Assembly (NCBI GenBank): GCA_023388175.1
Contig: JAEWGT010000017.1
Coordinates: 1 to 64,000 of the forward strand
Length of the DNA: 64,000 nt
Direction of reading: 5' to 3'
Source: Pseudomonadota bacterium
Lineage (GTDB): Bacteria > Pseudomonadota > Alphaproteobacteria > Rhizobiales > Devosiaceae
Positions within the stretch are counted from its first letter, which is position 1. Each line of letters begins with the position of its first letter. A program made the translations under genes and the position numbers. This document shows positions 10,949-20,520 of the stretch, one piece after another. Below the pieces are notes generated by a model that was given only the letters and a program-made list of their open reading frames with translations, did no database searches and was not told the origin of the DNA.

Positions 10949-13540
10949 CTAACCCTCCTTGTCCTGCCGGCTCAACACTTCCTTGACCTTGGAATTGATC
11001 TGGTCGAGCGAATAGGGCTTGGGCAGGAAATCGACGCTCTGATCGTCCTCGATATCGCGTCTCACGCTTTCCTCGGCATAGCCGGACACGAAGATGATCT
11101 TGAGGTTCGGCATCTTTTCGCGGACCACCTTGAGCATGGTCGGCCCGTCCATTTCCGGCATGACCACGTCGGAAATGATAAGATCCACCGCATAGTCGAG
11201 ATCTTCCAGAACTTCGAGCGCTTCCTCGCCGCCATCGGCCTCGAAGACCTCGTAACCGGTGGCCTTGAGCGCCTTGGCAGAGAAGGCACGCACGCTTTCC
11301 TCGTCCTCGACCAGCAGAATGCGTTCCTGCCCCGTGAGATCCTTGACCGGCGCAGCAGCGATGGCCGCCTTGGCGGCGGCTTCCTCGGCGCTGGGCACGT
11401 GACGCGGCAGGAAAATCTTGAACGTGGTGCCGACGCCCACAACAGAAACCGGATAAATATAGCCTTCGGTCTGCTTGACGATGCCATAGACAGTGGAGAG
11501 GCCAAGCCCGGTGCCCTTGCCGAGCTCCTTGGTGGTGAAGAAGGGCTCGAAAATCTTGTCCAGCACCTCCTGGCTCATGCCGGTTCCGGTGTCTTCGACA
11601 TCGATCAGCACGTAATCGGCGGGCACCATGCCTTCAAACTTCAGCCCGGCAATATCGGCCTCGTTGACATTGGCGGTGCGGATGGCGATCGAGCCACCAT
11701 TGGGCATGGCGTCACGCGCATTCACCACCAGATTGATGATCACCTGCTCGAGCTGCACGACGTCGGCCCGAACGGGCCAGATATTGCGGCCATGCTCGAC
11801 CGAAAGCGCGTTCTTCTCCCCGATCATCCGCTTGAGCAAGACGGTCAGGTCATCAACGATCAGCGGCAGTTCCAGCACCTGTGGGCGCAGGGTCTGGCGG
11901 CGCGAAAACGCCAGAAGCTGACGGGTGAGACCCGCGGCGCGATTGGCGTTCTGCTTGATCTGCATGAGTTCGCTGAACGAAGGATCGCCCGGCTTGTGCT
12001 TGAGCAGCAGGAGATCGGAGAAGCCGATGATCGCGGTCAGCAGATTGTTGAAGTCGTGTGCGACGCCGCCGGCAAGCTGGCCGACGGCCTGCATCTTCTG
12101 GCTTTGAGCGAACTGGGCTTCGAGCTTGCGCTGATCGGTCATGTCCAGCGCATAGACATTGATCTGCTCGGGCGATCCGGCGCTGATCTCCGAGGCAGAG
12201 ATGTAAAGGCGGACGGCGTGGTCGCCCTCGACGCTCAGCAGCGCATCGACCGGCTCGACCTCGGAATGCTGGGCCAGAGCGGCGGCAAGCGCGCGATCAA
12301 GCTTGTCGCGGCTGGTCTCTCCAACCAGATCATGCAGGGTCTGGTTTTCGAGGCTCTTGTCCTCGCCAGACCAGCGGAAGATGCGACCGAAGGGGGCATT
12401 GGTGCGCACGATGCGGCCTTCGCCGTCGAGCGTGGCGATCGCAAAAGGCGTATCGTTGAAGAAGCGCGAGAACCGCACTTCGGCGGCGCGCAATTCTTCC
12501 TCGGTATCCGGCGCGCTCGACATGTCGAGCACCAGCGTACGCGTCTCGCCCAGTTCGCCATCGGCGAGGCGGGCGGCCCGATGCAGCAGGCGCACCGGCA
12601 GGGCCGTGCCATTGCGGCGCACAAGATCGATATCGATGATTTCAGTACGGATTTCGCCGTCACCCCTGCCCCGCATCAGCAGCGTTGCGCCATCGCCCCG
12701 CACGATGTCCTTGAGGTTGAGATGGCCCGAATTGAACTCGGCAAGGTCATAGCCCAGCCAGTCGGCCAGGGTGGAGTTGAGATACTGAATGCGGCCTTGG
12801 GCGTCTGCGGACAGGAAGCCGGACGGGGAATGATCCAGATAGTCTATAGCGCGCTGCAGGTCGCGGAACGCGGTCTCGTTGTTCTCCCGGTCCCGCGTCG
12901 TGTCCTCGATGGACCAGGCCACAAGCGATTTACGAGAATCATCGGTCTGCGGCAGGGGGCGGACGGCCACGCGATACCAGAAGACGCGACCCGCCTCGGC
13001 CTGCGACCCACCCAGTCCGCCCGGGACACGGATATCCTCGATGGCGCTGCGCCCATCCTTGGCGGCGCGCGACAACCGGTAAATGGCCTCGCTGGCATCG
13101 GCATGGCCAGCAAACAGCCGCGGCACACCAACCGGAACGCCATTATTCACCGCGCCGGGAAAACTGCTGTAATGCTGGTTTACATAGGAAATCTTGCCAT
13201 CCCGATCGGCAATCACCGTACCGAAAGGCAGGCTGTCCACCACCGCATGGCTGAGGGTGCGCCTCTCTTCGGAAGAGGCGAAGCGGAAAAGGCCCGCAAC
13301 GAGCCCGAACAGGAAGAACACGCCAGCCACGGCCAGAATGCCGACAAAGGCCATGACGGCCTCCGGCGGGACCTGCCCCCCGAACAGGGAAAAGCCGACT
13401 GCCACCAGAACCAGAACCAGGCCAAGCAGCGCCACGCGCCAAAGCCCGACCCCGGATCGCGCCGTGTCCAGAACCGGTTCGGGATAGCTGTCTTCGCCGA
13501 GCGGCGTCGATGCCATGGTCACATGCTCCATCAGGCACAA
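10949..13540 (-). CDS. cckA: Hybrid sensor histidine kinase/phosphatase CckA
   Basis: 863 aa. Two membrane helices (about residues 33-55 and 61-86) anchor it in the inner membrane. PAS-like domains follow (about 95-220, 225-345, 350-475). The HisKA H-box is GGVAHDFNNLLTAIIGFSD with His495. The HATPase domain has EDTGTGMSQE and KGTGLGLSTVYGI. A C-terminal receiver carries the phospho-acceptor aspartate in LIISDVVMPEMDG. In Caulobacter and relatives, CckA passes phosphate through ChpT to the cell-cycle regulator CtrA, which also controls early flagellar genes; that link fits the adjacent flagellar block. ATG at 13516 (MASTPLG) is an alternative start. A DUF2237 gene is coupled downstream. Confidence 0.93.
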   Translation of the reverse strand: MCLMEHVTMASTPLGEDSYPEPVLDTARSGVGLWRVALLGLVLVLVAVGFSLFGGQVPPEAVMAFVGILAVAGVFFLFGLVAGLFRFASSEERRTLSHAVVDSLPFGTVIADRDGKISYVNQHYSSFPGAVNNGVPVGVPRLFAGHADASEAIYRLSRAAKDGRSAIEDIRVPGGLGGSQAEAGRVFWYRVAVRPLPQTDDSRKSLVAWSIEDTTRDRENNETAFRDLQRAIDYLDHSPSGFLSADAQGRIQYLNSTLADWLGYDLAEFNSGHLNLKDIVRGDGATLLMRGRGDGEIRTEIIDIDLVRRNGTALPVRLLHRAARLADGELGETRTLVLDMSSAPDTEEELRAAEVRFSRFFNDTPFAIATLDGEGRIVRTNAPFGRIFRWSGEDKSLENQTLHDLVGETSRDKLDRALAAALAQHSEVEPVDALLSVEGDHAVRLYISASEISAGSPEQINVYALDMTDQRKLEAQFAQSQKMQAVGQLAGGVAHDFNNLLTAIIGFSDLLLLKHKPGDPSFSELMQIKQNANRAAGLTRQLLAFSRRQTLRPQVLELPLIVDDLTVLLKRMIGEKNALSVEHGRNIWPVRADVVQLEQVIINLVVNARDAMPNGGSIAIRTANVNEADIAGLKFEGMVPADYVLIDVEDTGTGMSQEVLDKIFEPFFTTKELGKGTGLGLSTVYGIVKQTEGYIYPVSVVGVGTTFKIFLPRHVPSAEEAAAKAAIAAAPVKDLTGQERILLVEDEESVRAFSAKALKATGYEVFEADGGEEALEVLEDLDYAVDLIISDVVMPEMDGPTMLKVVREKMPNLKIIFVSGYAEESVRRDIEDDQSVDFLPKPYSLDQINSKVKEVLSRQDKEG

Positions 13541-13656
13541 GCCGTCCCGAATCGGGACATTGCCACAGGTCTAGCAAATGCTCCGCCCGCATGGGAGGGC
13601 GAAGCGGCTTTTCAACATGGGATGGCTGCTCTTCGTGATTGGACTGCCGCGACTGC

Positions 13657-16600
13657 TCAGCGCGAAGCGGTCATACCGGGCACCGGTTCGGTCGCATTGA
13701 CAGGGGCAAGAGCCCCCTCACCGGCATAGGTCTCCCGATAGGAGGCCAGAAATGCCGTAAGGCTGTCCTGCGCCGCAATGTCGGCGGCGACCTTCTTGAA
13801 TTCGAGGCTGTCGGTCTGGATCGGTCCGGTGACGAAATCGAACAGCGCCCATTCGGGCGAATTGACCATCTGTTCGCCGAACTTGTTCCGCAGCCGCGAC
13901 AGGCCAAAATTGTCGCCGGCCAGCACATAGCCCACGGCGGCCTTGATCAGGTTCAGCCGCGCGGCTCGGTTGAAGGCCTGCCCGGGCGCCTCGCGGCCAT
14001 AGACGGCCTCGATCATCTCGCCGGCCTGTGTGTAACGGCGGGCTTTCCAATGGGCATCGATGCGCAGCAAGGCCACATCCTTGCCGTCCATATTGCTGAC
14101 CAGATCGAGCGCCAGCTGATCGCGGCCGCCATCGATCATCGCCCGCGCCTCCAGAATGCGGCGCTGACGGGCCAGCGATTCGGGAATATCGGGCAGCCGG
14201 GTATCATTGAGGACGCGAATGGCATCCTGTGGCTTGCGATCTGCCAGATAGATGACTGCCAGATCGGCGGCGATCTGTGTTCGCGCCACCCCGCGCAGAC
14301 GATTGTCCAACTGGTATTGCAGAAGATCGGCCGCCTGCGGCAGCAGGTCCATGCGCACCAGACGCCGCGCCAGGTTGCGGATCATCTCGTCGCCACGCGC
14401 ACCCGGCGGGGTCAGGTGACGGAAATCGTAATAAATGGCCAGCGCTTCCACGGGGCTGATGGAATCGGCCAGACCATTGAGGAAGAGATCGCCAAACATG
14501 GTCTGCGCCTGATCGCGCAGGGCATTGACCGCCGGGCTTTCGGGGAAGCTGGTGACGGCGGCGCGCACCGTCTCGAAACCCTGCCGATAGTCGCCGTTGC
14601 GGAAATAGAGCTTGGCCAGCAGCGACTGCATCTCCGCTTCGAGGCTATCGCCGCGCCAGAGCAATGTTTCCGCCGCAAGGGTCTGCGTCGCCTTCCCCAT
14701 GTCCAGCCGCCCATCTGCATCCAGCAGCAGCAGCGTCCGATAGACGGCTTCGGCGCGCGTCGGGCGCACCTCTGAGGCAATCACTTGACCATAGGTATCC
14801 AGCGCTTCCTGCAGGCGTCCCGCGGCTTCGTCGGCCCGTGCCGACAGGAGATGATAGAGCGAGGCGTCCTCGACGCTGAGGCCGGCAAACTCCACCTCTT
14901 CCAGGAGGCGCTCGGCAAATGCGGTGTCGCCCGCTTCCAGCGCCGAACGGCTTGCGGACAGCCGGAACGCATTGCGCAGCCATTCCGGATAGGAATCCAC
15001 CACCGACCGCGCTTCCAGCGCATCGAGCCGCGCGCCGCGATAGTCGCCCTGGGCCTCGCGGGCCATGCTGCGCCAGAACACAGCGTCAATTTCCTGAGCA
15101 AGCGCCGCAGCATTCAGCGCCTGCAAGGACTCGCGCGAACGGCCGGCCAGCACATTGGCAATGGCCTGCGTCATCCGGATCTGCTTGGTCAGATCCTGCG
15201 CCCTCAATTCGGCATCGAGCACGCGCAGCACACCCAGCGCCTCGAAGGACAGCCCATTGGCCAGCAAAAACTGCGCCAGATCGAGGCGCGCAATGTCCCG
15301 GTCGCGGCCCTCGCTGGATGCGGCGGCCAGCTCCAGTTCGTCGCGCGTCTGCGTCAGCTTGACTGCGTTCCGCTCTTCAAGCGCCGCCAGATCGATGAAT
15401 CCCGCCCGCGCCGCGTCCTGGGCCTCGGTGCCGAAATTGCGCAGGGCGTCGGATGCGGAGACCGTGAGTCCGCCAGCATTGGAGATAACAGCCAGAGGGT
15501 TTTCAAGGCTAACCTGCAAACCCACGGACTTGGGCATGACGACAAGTCCATGAACGCTGCGCAGTGCGGTGAAATCCACATAGTCGAGCGTCCGCGTCAT
15601 CCCCCTGGCCGGAGGATAGGCCGTTACGACCTTCAGCACGTCGCCAACCAGCGGGTCACGGAAATCATGGATGCGGCCCGGACGCACCACGTCGGCCACC
15701 ATCTCGAACGAGCCTTCGATGTCGCGGCGGCGGGTCAGGCTCATCGGCTCGGTGGGGCTCAGCATCATGTCACCCAGCGAAAGCACCCAAGCCATGCCTT
15801 CCGAGCCCAGCGTCGCCAGACGATCCTGCGCGAGATCGATGCGCACGACCTGCGTATCGCCCGAAGAAATGACGGCGAACTCGCTCGCCACGCTGTCGAG
15901 GTCCGACGAGGCCGGAGGCGGCTGAATGCCGCTGACGGTATCGAAAATCATCCAGACCGTATCGCCACGCCGGAACACGCTGGCCGGCGTATCCTGCTCA
16001 AAGGGGAAAACCAGCCGCACGGTGGAGCCGAGAACATTGACGAATGGCGTGATCGCCTCGGCAGCCGCAGGCTGGAGTGCAGCAATGCGCGGCGCTTCGG
16101 CCGCATGCTGGGCCGCCGCCTCATGCTCGGCATTGGCAGCTTCCAGATCGGCTGGCGTCAGCCCCGGCAGGCCATGGCCCGCAATATCGATATCGAGCAC
16201 ATATTGGCTGGGCGTCACTTCGTAGAAGCGCGGCTCGACATCATCCGCGAAAACAAAGGTCGCCACGGCGCCATCGGCGGAAGACCCCGACTGCACCGAC
16301 ACCAGTTCCTCGGGCAGACCGCCCAGCAGCGCGCCCATATCCATCTCGACCGGCCATTCAAACGTAGCCGCGCCGATATTGCCCTTCTTGGCGAACTGGG
16401 CATCGGTGGGCACCGTCCAGTCGAACTGCACCCGCAGGAAGGTGGCATTCTGCCCGACCCGGACGTTCACCCGCGGCTCCAGCTCGGCAGCCATGCGCGC
16501 CTTGCGCTCGCGCTCGGCCCTGACTGCAGCTTCACGCGCCCGCTCGGCCAGTTCCGCAATGACCTCCTGCGGCAATGGCGGGGGCATGCCCTGCCATGTG

Positions 16601-16998
16601 GGCGGCAACAGATCGATGTAAAGCTGCTCGCCGGCCTCGATGCGATTGAAGTTGAAGCTGGACCTGAGGCCGATGCGCAAGCCGCGACCATCCGGATCGA
16701 TGCGGGCAACGGTGAGATAATCCGGCATCGTTACCCCGACATCGGGCAGTATCACCGAGACCGGCTCCTCGAATTCGAGGGACAGCACACCATTCTCAAG
16801 GCGGAAATTGTATTTGGGAAGCTCGTCGCGCGAGGGAAAGCTGAGGATCAACCGCCCATAGCCATCCTGTTCGGCCGCAAAGAGCTGCCCCTGATCCTGG
16901 GCATGGACAGGCGCAATCATTGCCAGAACACTGGCAAAGGAAGCTGCGACCAGGGCAATTCTTGCCTGTCGCAAACCTGCGATAATTGCGGTCTTCAC
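13657..16998 (-). CDS. Large secreted protein of the flagellar motor cluster, repeat-rich
   Basis: About 1113 aa from a GTG at 16998; an in-frame ATG at 17067 would add 23 basic residues. The GTG is preferred because it yields a normal signal peptide (LVAASFASVLAMIAPVHAQ). The N-terminal third contains beta-rich segments resembling AMIN-type periplasmic domains (GRLILSFPSRDELPKYNFRL; SYVLDI-like strands), then a long helical region (about residues 560-1060) of degenerate tetratricopeptide-like repeats (LRVLDAELRAQDL, LEARSVVDSYPEWLRNAFRL, LLLDADGRLDMGKA). It follows the MotE-like gene by 80 bp in the leftward fliL-fliM operon, so a periplasmic role in motor or stator assembly is plausible but not shown. 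It was not matched to a named family. Confidence 0.75.
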   Translation of the reverse strand: MKTAIIAGLRQARIALVAASFASVLAMIAPVHAQDQGQLFAAEQDGYGRLILSFPSRDELPKYNFRLENGVLSLEFEEPVSVILPDVGVTMPDYLTVARIDPDGRGLRIGLRSSFNFNRIEAGEQLYIDLLPPTWQGMPPPLPQEVIAELAERAREAAVRAERERKARMAAELEPRVNVRVGQNATFLRVQFDWTVPTDAQFAKKGNIGAATFEWPVEMDMGALLGGLPEELVSVQSGSSADGAVATFVFADDVEPRFYEVTPSQYVLDIDIAGHGLPGLTPADLEAANAEHEAAAQHAAEAPRIAALQPAAAEAITPFVNVLGSTVRLVFPFEQDTPASVFRRGDTVWMIFDTVSGIQPPPASSDLDSVASEFAVISSGDTQVVRIDLAQDRLATLGSEGMAWVLSLGDMMLSPTEPMSLTRRRDIEGSFEMVADVVRPGRIHDFRDPLVGDVLKVVTAYPPARGMTRTLDYVDFTALRSVHGLVVMPKSVGLQVSLENPLAVISNAGGLTVSASDALRNFGTEAQDAARAGFIDLAALEERNAVKLTQTRDELELAAASSEGRDRDIARLDLAQFLLANGLSFEALGVLRVLDAELRAQDLTKQIRMTQAIANVLAGRSRESLQALNAAALAQEIDAVFWRSMAREAQGDYRGARLDALEARSVVDSYPEWLRNAFRLSASRSALEAGDTAFAERLLEEVEFAGLSVEDASLYHLLSARADEAAGRLQEALDTYGQVIASEVRPTRAEAVYRTLLLLDADGRLDMGKATQTLAAETLLWRGDSLEAEMQSLLAKLYFRNGDYRQGFETVRAAVTSFPESPAVNALRDQAQTMFGDLFLNGLADSISPVEALAIYYDFRHLTPPGARGDEMIRNLARRLVRMDLLPQAADLLQYQLDNRLRGVARTQIAADLAVIYLADRKPQDAIRVLNDTRLPDIPESLARQRRILEARAMIDGGRDQLALDLVSNMDGKDVALLRIDAHWKARRYTQAGEMIEAVYGREAPGQAFNRAARLNLIKAAVGYVLAGDNFGLSRLRNKFGEQMVNSPEWALFDFVTGPIQTDSLEFKKVAADIAAQDSLTAFLASYRETYAGEGALAPVNATEPVPGMTASR

Positions 16999-17146
16999 CG
17001 GCTTTCTGCCCGCCCGACGCCAGATATGACACGTTTTTTGGACGGGTTTCTGTCCCGAAAGCCTCAAAACGCGAGGATTGCACTGTTGCTTCAGCGCAAA
17101 TCTAGCGACCCCGGCTTAACGTCCCCCTAAGGCAATCGGGCCAGAT

Positions 17147-18127
17147 TTACTGGCCCACGATCTGCGGCAGCGCTGCCAGATCGTCCGGGCTCATGCTTTC
17201 GAGTGGGTCATTGCTGGCCGAAGCCATGCGCACCGTCAGCTCCTGCGCGCGGTTGGTGTTCATCGCCGCAAGGATGGGCGCCATCTTGCGCGGGCTCATC
17301 ATCTTGGAGACACGCAGCAACACCTCGATATCCAGATTATCGAAAATCTTGGCGGCGTCCTTGGGCTTCATGGTTTCGTACATTGCCACGATGCTGGCGA
17401 ACTGGCCCTCTTCCATCTGCTTGCGCTGTTCGACCAGCGAGGCGATCTGATCCTCGATGGACTGCATCGTCGCCTGACGTTCCTCGATACGCTTTTCAGC
17501 CGCTTCCACCAGCGAGGCCCGCATGGCCAATTGCTGCTCATAGGTCTCAAGTTCGCTGCGGCGCGTTGCGAGGCGCTCCAGCAGAACCTGCTCGGTCTGA
17601 CCATTGTCGGCAGAGCCCAACGGCACGAGGCCGGTGCCGGTGACCAGTTGCGGGAGAGCATCGGTCAGTGGCGGGCACTCAGGCGCGATGATCATCAACT
17701 GGCCGTCGGCTACGCTTTCCTCGCCCTCGTGGGCAGGGCGGGGATCACAGGCATTCTCCGCCGCGACAACATTGGTGATTTCCGAGCCATGGCCCTGCGC
17801 CTCGCCCTCGGCCCCGGCCTCATCGGCGTGAGCGTCCGCCCCTGCGCTGGTTGCGCCATGACCAGATGATTCTTCGGCCTTCTCGCCGAGCGTCGGCGTG
17901 CCATCGCTGAGTGTCGGCGTGGTATCGGCGATAGTGGGCTCGCTCGGCATGGTCACGGTTTCGCCCTGCGCAACCGCGGCACCGCCATGGCCGCCACCGC
18001 CCGCCGCCTGCGCCGTGCTCACGCCTGTCAGCACATAGCCGCCATTGGTGATCAGCCCGACCGTCTTGAGGACGAGCAGGGCCGCAACAGCCAGAATGAC
18101 CACGGGCAGCAGGCGGATATTGGTCAC
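17147..18127 (-). CDS. MotE-like flagellar protein
   Basis: 326 aa. One N-terminal membrane helix or signal anchor (LLPVVILAVAALLVLKTVGLI) is followed by a glycine-, glutamate- and histidine-rich low-complexity linker. Next comes a coiled coil (ERLATRRSELETYEQQLAM to SLVEQRKQMEEG, about residues 185-245). It ends in an MgtE-N-like domain with YETMKPKDAAKIFDNLD and MSPRKMAPILAAMN. This architecture is that of MotE-family proteins; in Sinorhizobium, MotE is a periplasmic chaperone for the stator protein MotC. It overlaps the DUF6468 gene by 4 nt (translational coupling). Confidence 0.8.
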   Translation of the reverse strand: MTNIRLLPVVILAVAALLVLKTVGLITNGGYVLTGVSTAQAAGGGGHGGAAVAQGETVTMPSEPTIADTTPTLSDGTPTLGEKAEESSGHGATSAGADAHADEAGAEGEAQGHGSEITNVVAAENACDPRPAHEGEESVADGQLMIIAPECPPLTDALPQLVTGTGLVPLGSADNGQTEQVLLERLATRRSELETYEQQLAMRASLVEAAEKRIEERQATMQSIEDQIASLVEQRKQMEEGQFASIVAMYETMKPKDAAKIFDNLDIEVLLRVSKMMSPRKMAPILAAMNTNRAQELTVRMASASNDPLESMSPDDLAALPQIVGQ

Positions 18128-18555
18128 GCGGCGGCTCCGCGGTTGCGCACACGCGCCGACAATTGCTGCAGCGCTGACTGCACCTTGTTGGGCTCTTCCT
18201 CGGTTCCGACCGCCTGGCTCTGTCGCGCCACGCTGGTGATCCGGGCGATCCGCTCCATCAGCACCGTGCCGGCATTGACGTGATTGGCCAGCTCGACACC
18301 GAAGCGCTCGGCTTCCTCAAGCCGTGCGGTAAGAGCAAGATCGGCCTCGACCGCCGAGGACTTGAGCTCCTTGATGGCCTGATTGGCCAGATTGGTGGCC
18401 CCGACAAGATCGGCCACCATCTGGCGCATGATGTCCTTGTCCTGATGAAGGCGCTTGAGCCGCTGATTGAGCAGCACGCAATAGCCGATCGTCAGGGCCA
18501 GAAGCACGGCCACGGCGCCTTCGATAAAGATTCCCAGCGGCAACCCGAACATCAT
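18124..18555 (-). CDS. DUF6468 flagellar-cluster protein
   Basis: 143 aa. It has an N-terminal membrane helix (IFIEGAVAVLLALTIGYCVLL) and a long helical, coiled-coil-prone region (RLKRLHQDKDIMRQMVADLV; ALTARLEEAERFGVELANHV). It resembles the DUF6468 family, which is repeatedly found between fliM and motE-like genes in Alphaproteobacteria. The molecular role is unknown. It overlaps fliM and the downstream gene by 4 nt on each side. Confidence 0.75.
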   Translation of the reverse strand: MMFGLPLGIFIEGAVAVLLALTIGYCVLLNQRLKRLHQDKDIMRQMVADLVGATNLANQAIKELKSSAVEADLALTARLEEAERFGVELANHVNAGTVLMERIARITSVARQSQAVGTEEEPNKVQSALQQLSARVRNRGAAA

Positions 18556-19739
18556 CGTCCTTCCATCGTCTCGTCTATTGCCTCGAAGGCCGCCATGGTG
18601 ACCTTGGGCGGGTTGGGCGGGCGCGTGACCCGCACGGAAACATTCTTGCCGATATGGCCCATGATGGCCTCGGTGAGTTCGACATCGCCGCAGCGCAGCC
18701 GGATCGGATCGGTGGGCGAGCGCTCGAACATCAGCGTCTGCCCCGGCTGCAGGTTCAGCACCTTGCTGAGCGGCAGGTTCTGCTCATGCAGCACCGCTTC
18801 CAGCTCCACATCGGCCTGATAGATTTCGGTGGCCAGGTGCCCTTCCCAGATCGGATCGCGGCCGAATTTTTCGCCCATGAACATCTGCAAGAGCTGTTCG
18901 CGGATCGGCTCGATCGTCGCATAGGGCAAAAGGATTTCGATCTTGCCGCCGCGATCATCCATCTCGATGCGCAATTCGATCAGAATGGCGGCATTGCCCG
19001 GCCGCGAAATGGCGGCGAAGCGCGGATTGGTCTCCATGCGTTCGAGCTTGAAGTGAATCTGCGTCACCGGCTCGAAGGCCCGGTGTGTGTCATCGAGAAT
19101 GACCTCGATCATGCGGCGAGCCAGCGCCATTTCGATGGTCGTATAGGGCCGGCCCTCGACGCGGATATTGCCCCCGACACGGCGGCCGCCCAGCAACACG
19201 TCGATCATCGAGTAGATGAGGTTGGAATCGACGGTGAGCAGGCCGTAATTCTCCCATTCCTCCGCCTTGATCACCGACAGGATGGCGGGCAGCGGAATGG
19301 AGTTGAGATAGTCGCCGAAGCGGACCGAGGAAATCGAATCCATGGTCACTTCGACATTGTCCGAGGTGAAATTGCGCAGCGACGTTGTCGCCAGCCGCAC
19401 CAGCCGGTCAAAGACGATTTCCAGCATCGGCAGGCGTTCATAGGACACCAGCGCCGAATTGATCAGCGCCTGAACCCCGGACAGCTCGACATTGCCCGCC
19501 GCACTGGCGTCGAAGCCGAGCAGGCTGTCGATTTCGTCCTGGTTCAGAACCCGGTCGGGACCGCCATCTTCCCCGCCATCGCCGCCTTCCAGCATCGCCG
19601 CCCATTCGGCAGCGGCGGCGGCATTGCGCTCGTCCTCGGTCATCCCGGATTCATCGACTTCGCCGGACGCGGTTCCAACGTCCAGATTGTCGATGCCCCA
19701 GTCGTCGCTCAGCTTGTCCTGATCACTTGGTCCGGCCAT
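18552..19739 (-). CDS. fliM: Flagellar motor switch protein FliM
   Basis: 395 aa. The N-terminal CheY-binding-type motif LNQDEIDSLLGFD lies at about residues 65-77 after an acidic leader. The CheC-like middle domain has YLNSIPLPAILSVIKAEEW and SMIDVLLGGRR. A SpoA/FliN-like C-terminal domain follows (EAVLHEQNLPLSKVLNLQPG). It forms part of the cytoplasmic C-ring that sets rotation. The start ATG overlaps the fliL stop by one base. Confidence 0.95.
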   Translation of the reverse strand: MAGPSDQDKLSDDWGIDNLDVGTASGEVDESGMTEDERNAAAAAEWAAMLEGGDGGEDGGPDRVLNQDEIDSLLGFDASAAGNVELSGVQALINSALVSYERLPMLEIVFDRLVRLATTSLRNFTSDNVEVTMDSISSVRFGDYLNSIPLPAILSVIKAEEWENYGLLTVDSNLIYSMIDVLLGGRRVGGNIRVEGRPYTTIEMALARRMIEVILDDTHRAFEPVTQIHFKLERMETNPRFAAISRPGNAAILIELRIEMDDRGGKIEILLPYATIEPIREQLLQMFMGEKFGRDPIWEGHLATEIYQADVELEAVLHEQNLPLSKVLNLQPGQTLMFERSPTDPIRLRCGDVELTEAIMGHIGKNVSVRVTRPPNPPKVTMAAFEAIDETMEGR

Positions 19740-20236
19740 TACTGCACCAGGATTTCCCTGAAGAGCACATTCTGAACATGGGCGGGATAGATGGCCATGT
19801 TGACCCGCCGCAGCAGCTCTTCCTTGAGACGATAGATACCGGCCGAGCCTTCCAGGTCGCTCTTGCGCAATTCGCGCATATAGACCTGGAACGCATCGAT
19901 CACTTTGGGCAGACGCGGCTGGATTTCCGTCATCATCGCCTCATCGGCCACTTCCAGCGCGATGGTCAGCTTCATGAAGGCATTGCTGCCGTCTTCGCTG
20001 CTCAGATTGACCATCATCGATGGCAGGTTGAAAATGAACGTGCTGTGCGCAACAGGGGCACTGGCCGCGCCATGCGCGTCGGCGCTCGCCTCGCTCGGAG
20101 CCGACGAAGACATGAAGAAGAAGAGACCCGCGCCACCAAGCAGCAGGACCAGGGCAGCGGCGCCGATGATGATAAAGAGCTTGGGAATGCCCTTCTTGGC
20201 AGTCGCTTCAGTTTCGACTTCTGCTTCCGCAGCCAT
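19739..20236 (-). CDS. fliL: Flagellar basal-body-associated protein FliL
   Basis: 165 aa from the ATG at 20236, which has GGTGGGG 6-7 nt upstream; TTG and GTG codons slightly further up are less likely. A single membrane helix (LFIIIGAAALVLLLGGAGLFFF) is followed by a periplasmic FliL domain with LPSMMVNLSSEDGSNAFMKL and EIQPRLPKVIDAFQVYMREL. FliL supports stator function. It is first in the leftward operon fliL-fliM-DUF6468-motE-like, divergent from flgF. Confidence 0.93.
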   Translation of the reverse strand: MAAEAEVETEATAKKGIPKLFIIIGAAALVLLLGGAGLFFFMSSSAPSEASADAHGAASAPVAHSTFIFNLPSMMVNLSSEDGSNAFMKLTIALEVADEAMMTEIQPRLPKVIDAFQVYMRELRKSDLEGSAGIYRLKEELLRRVNMAIYPAHVQNVLFREILVQ

Positions 20237-20439
20237 TGCCAGCCCCACCAAACCCCAGTGATTCCGGACAATTCCGGTCGTTACGCCCAGCTAAGGGCGA
20301 CTTGGTTAACGAATAGTTACGATTAGCCCCTACCGGGCATTTTTTGCCGGGCAGCTTTTGCCGGTAGGCCGGACAATAATTGCCGCCGGTTACACCCCCG
20401 TAACACGCTAAGGCACTGATTCTATTAAAATACCCGCCT

Positions 20440-20455
20440 TGGCATGGTTTCTGCA
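20440..20455 (+). promoter_or_regulatory. Sigma-54-type promoter candidate of flgFGAH
   Basis: TGGCATGGTTTCTGCA matches TGGCACG-N4-TTGCA with two mismatches and the strict GG-N10-GC spacing. The GC element is 66 bp upstream of the flgF ATG, in the fliL-flgF divergent region. Confidence 0.6.
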
Positions 20456-20520
20456 AAGTTAATGGCGAGGCAGCCGGCTTGGGGAAGCAGGCGGTCTCGG
20501 GGAAAGATACGGGGATTGTC

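Noticed and set aside
10904..13729. Open frame of 941 codons on the plus strand
   Set aside because: It is antisense to cckA, whose minus-strand frame shows complete kinase and receiver motifs. The plus-strand translation has no recognisable domain; long antisense frames are expected in GC-rich DNA.
14785..17130. Open frame of 781 codons on the plus strand
   Set aside because: Antisense shadow of the large secreted protein of the fliL operon; composition rich in His, Arg and Gln with no domain pattern.
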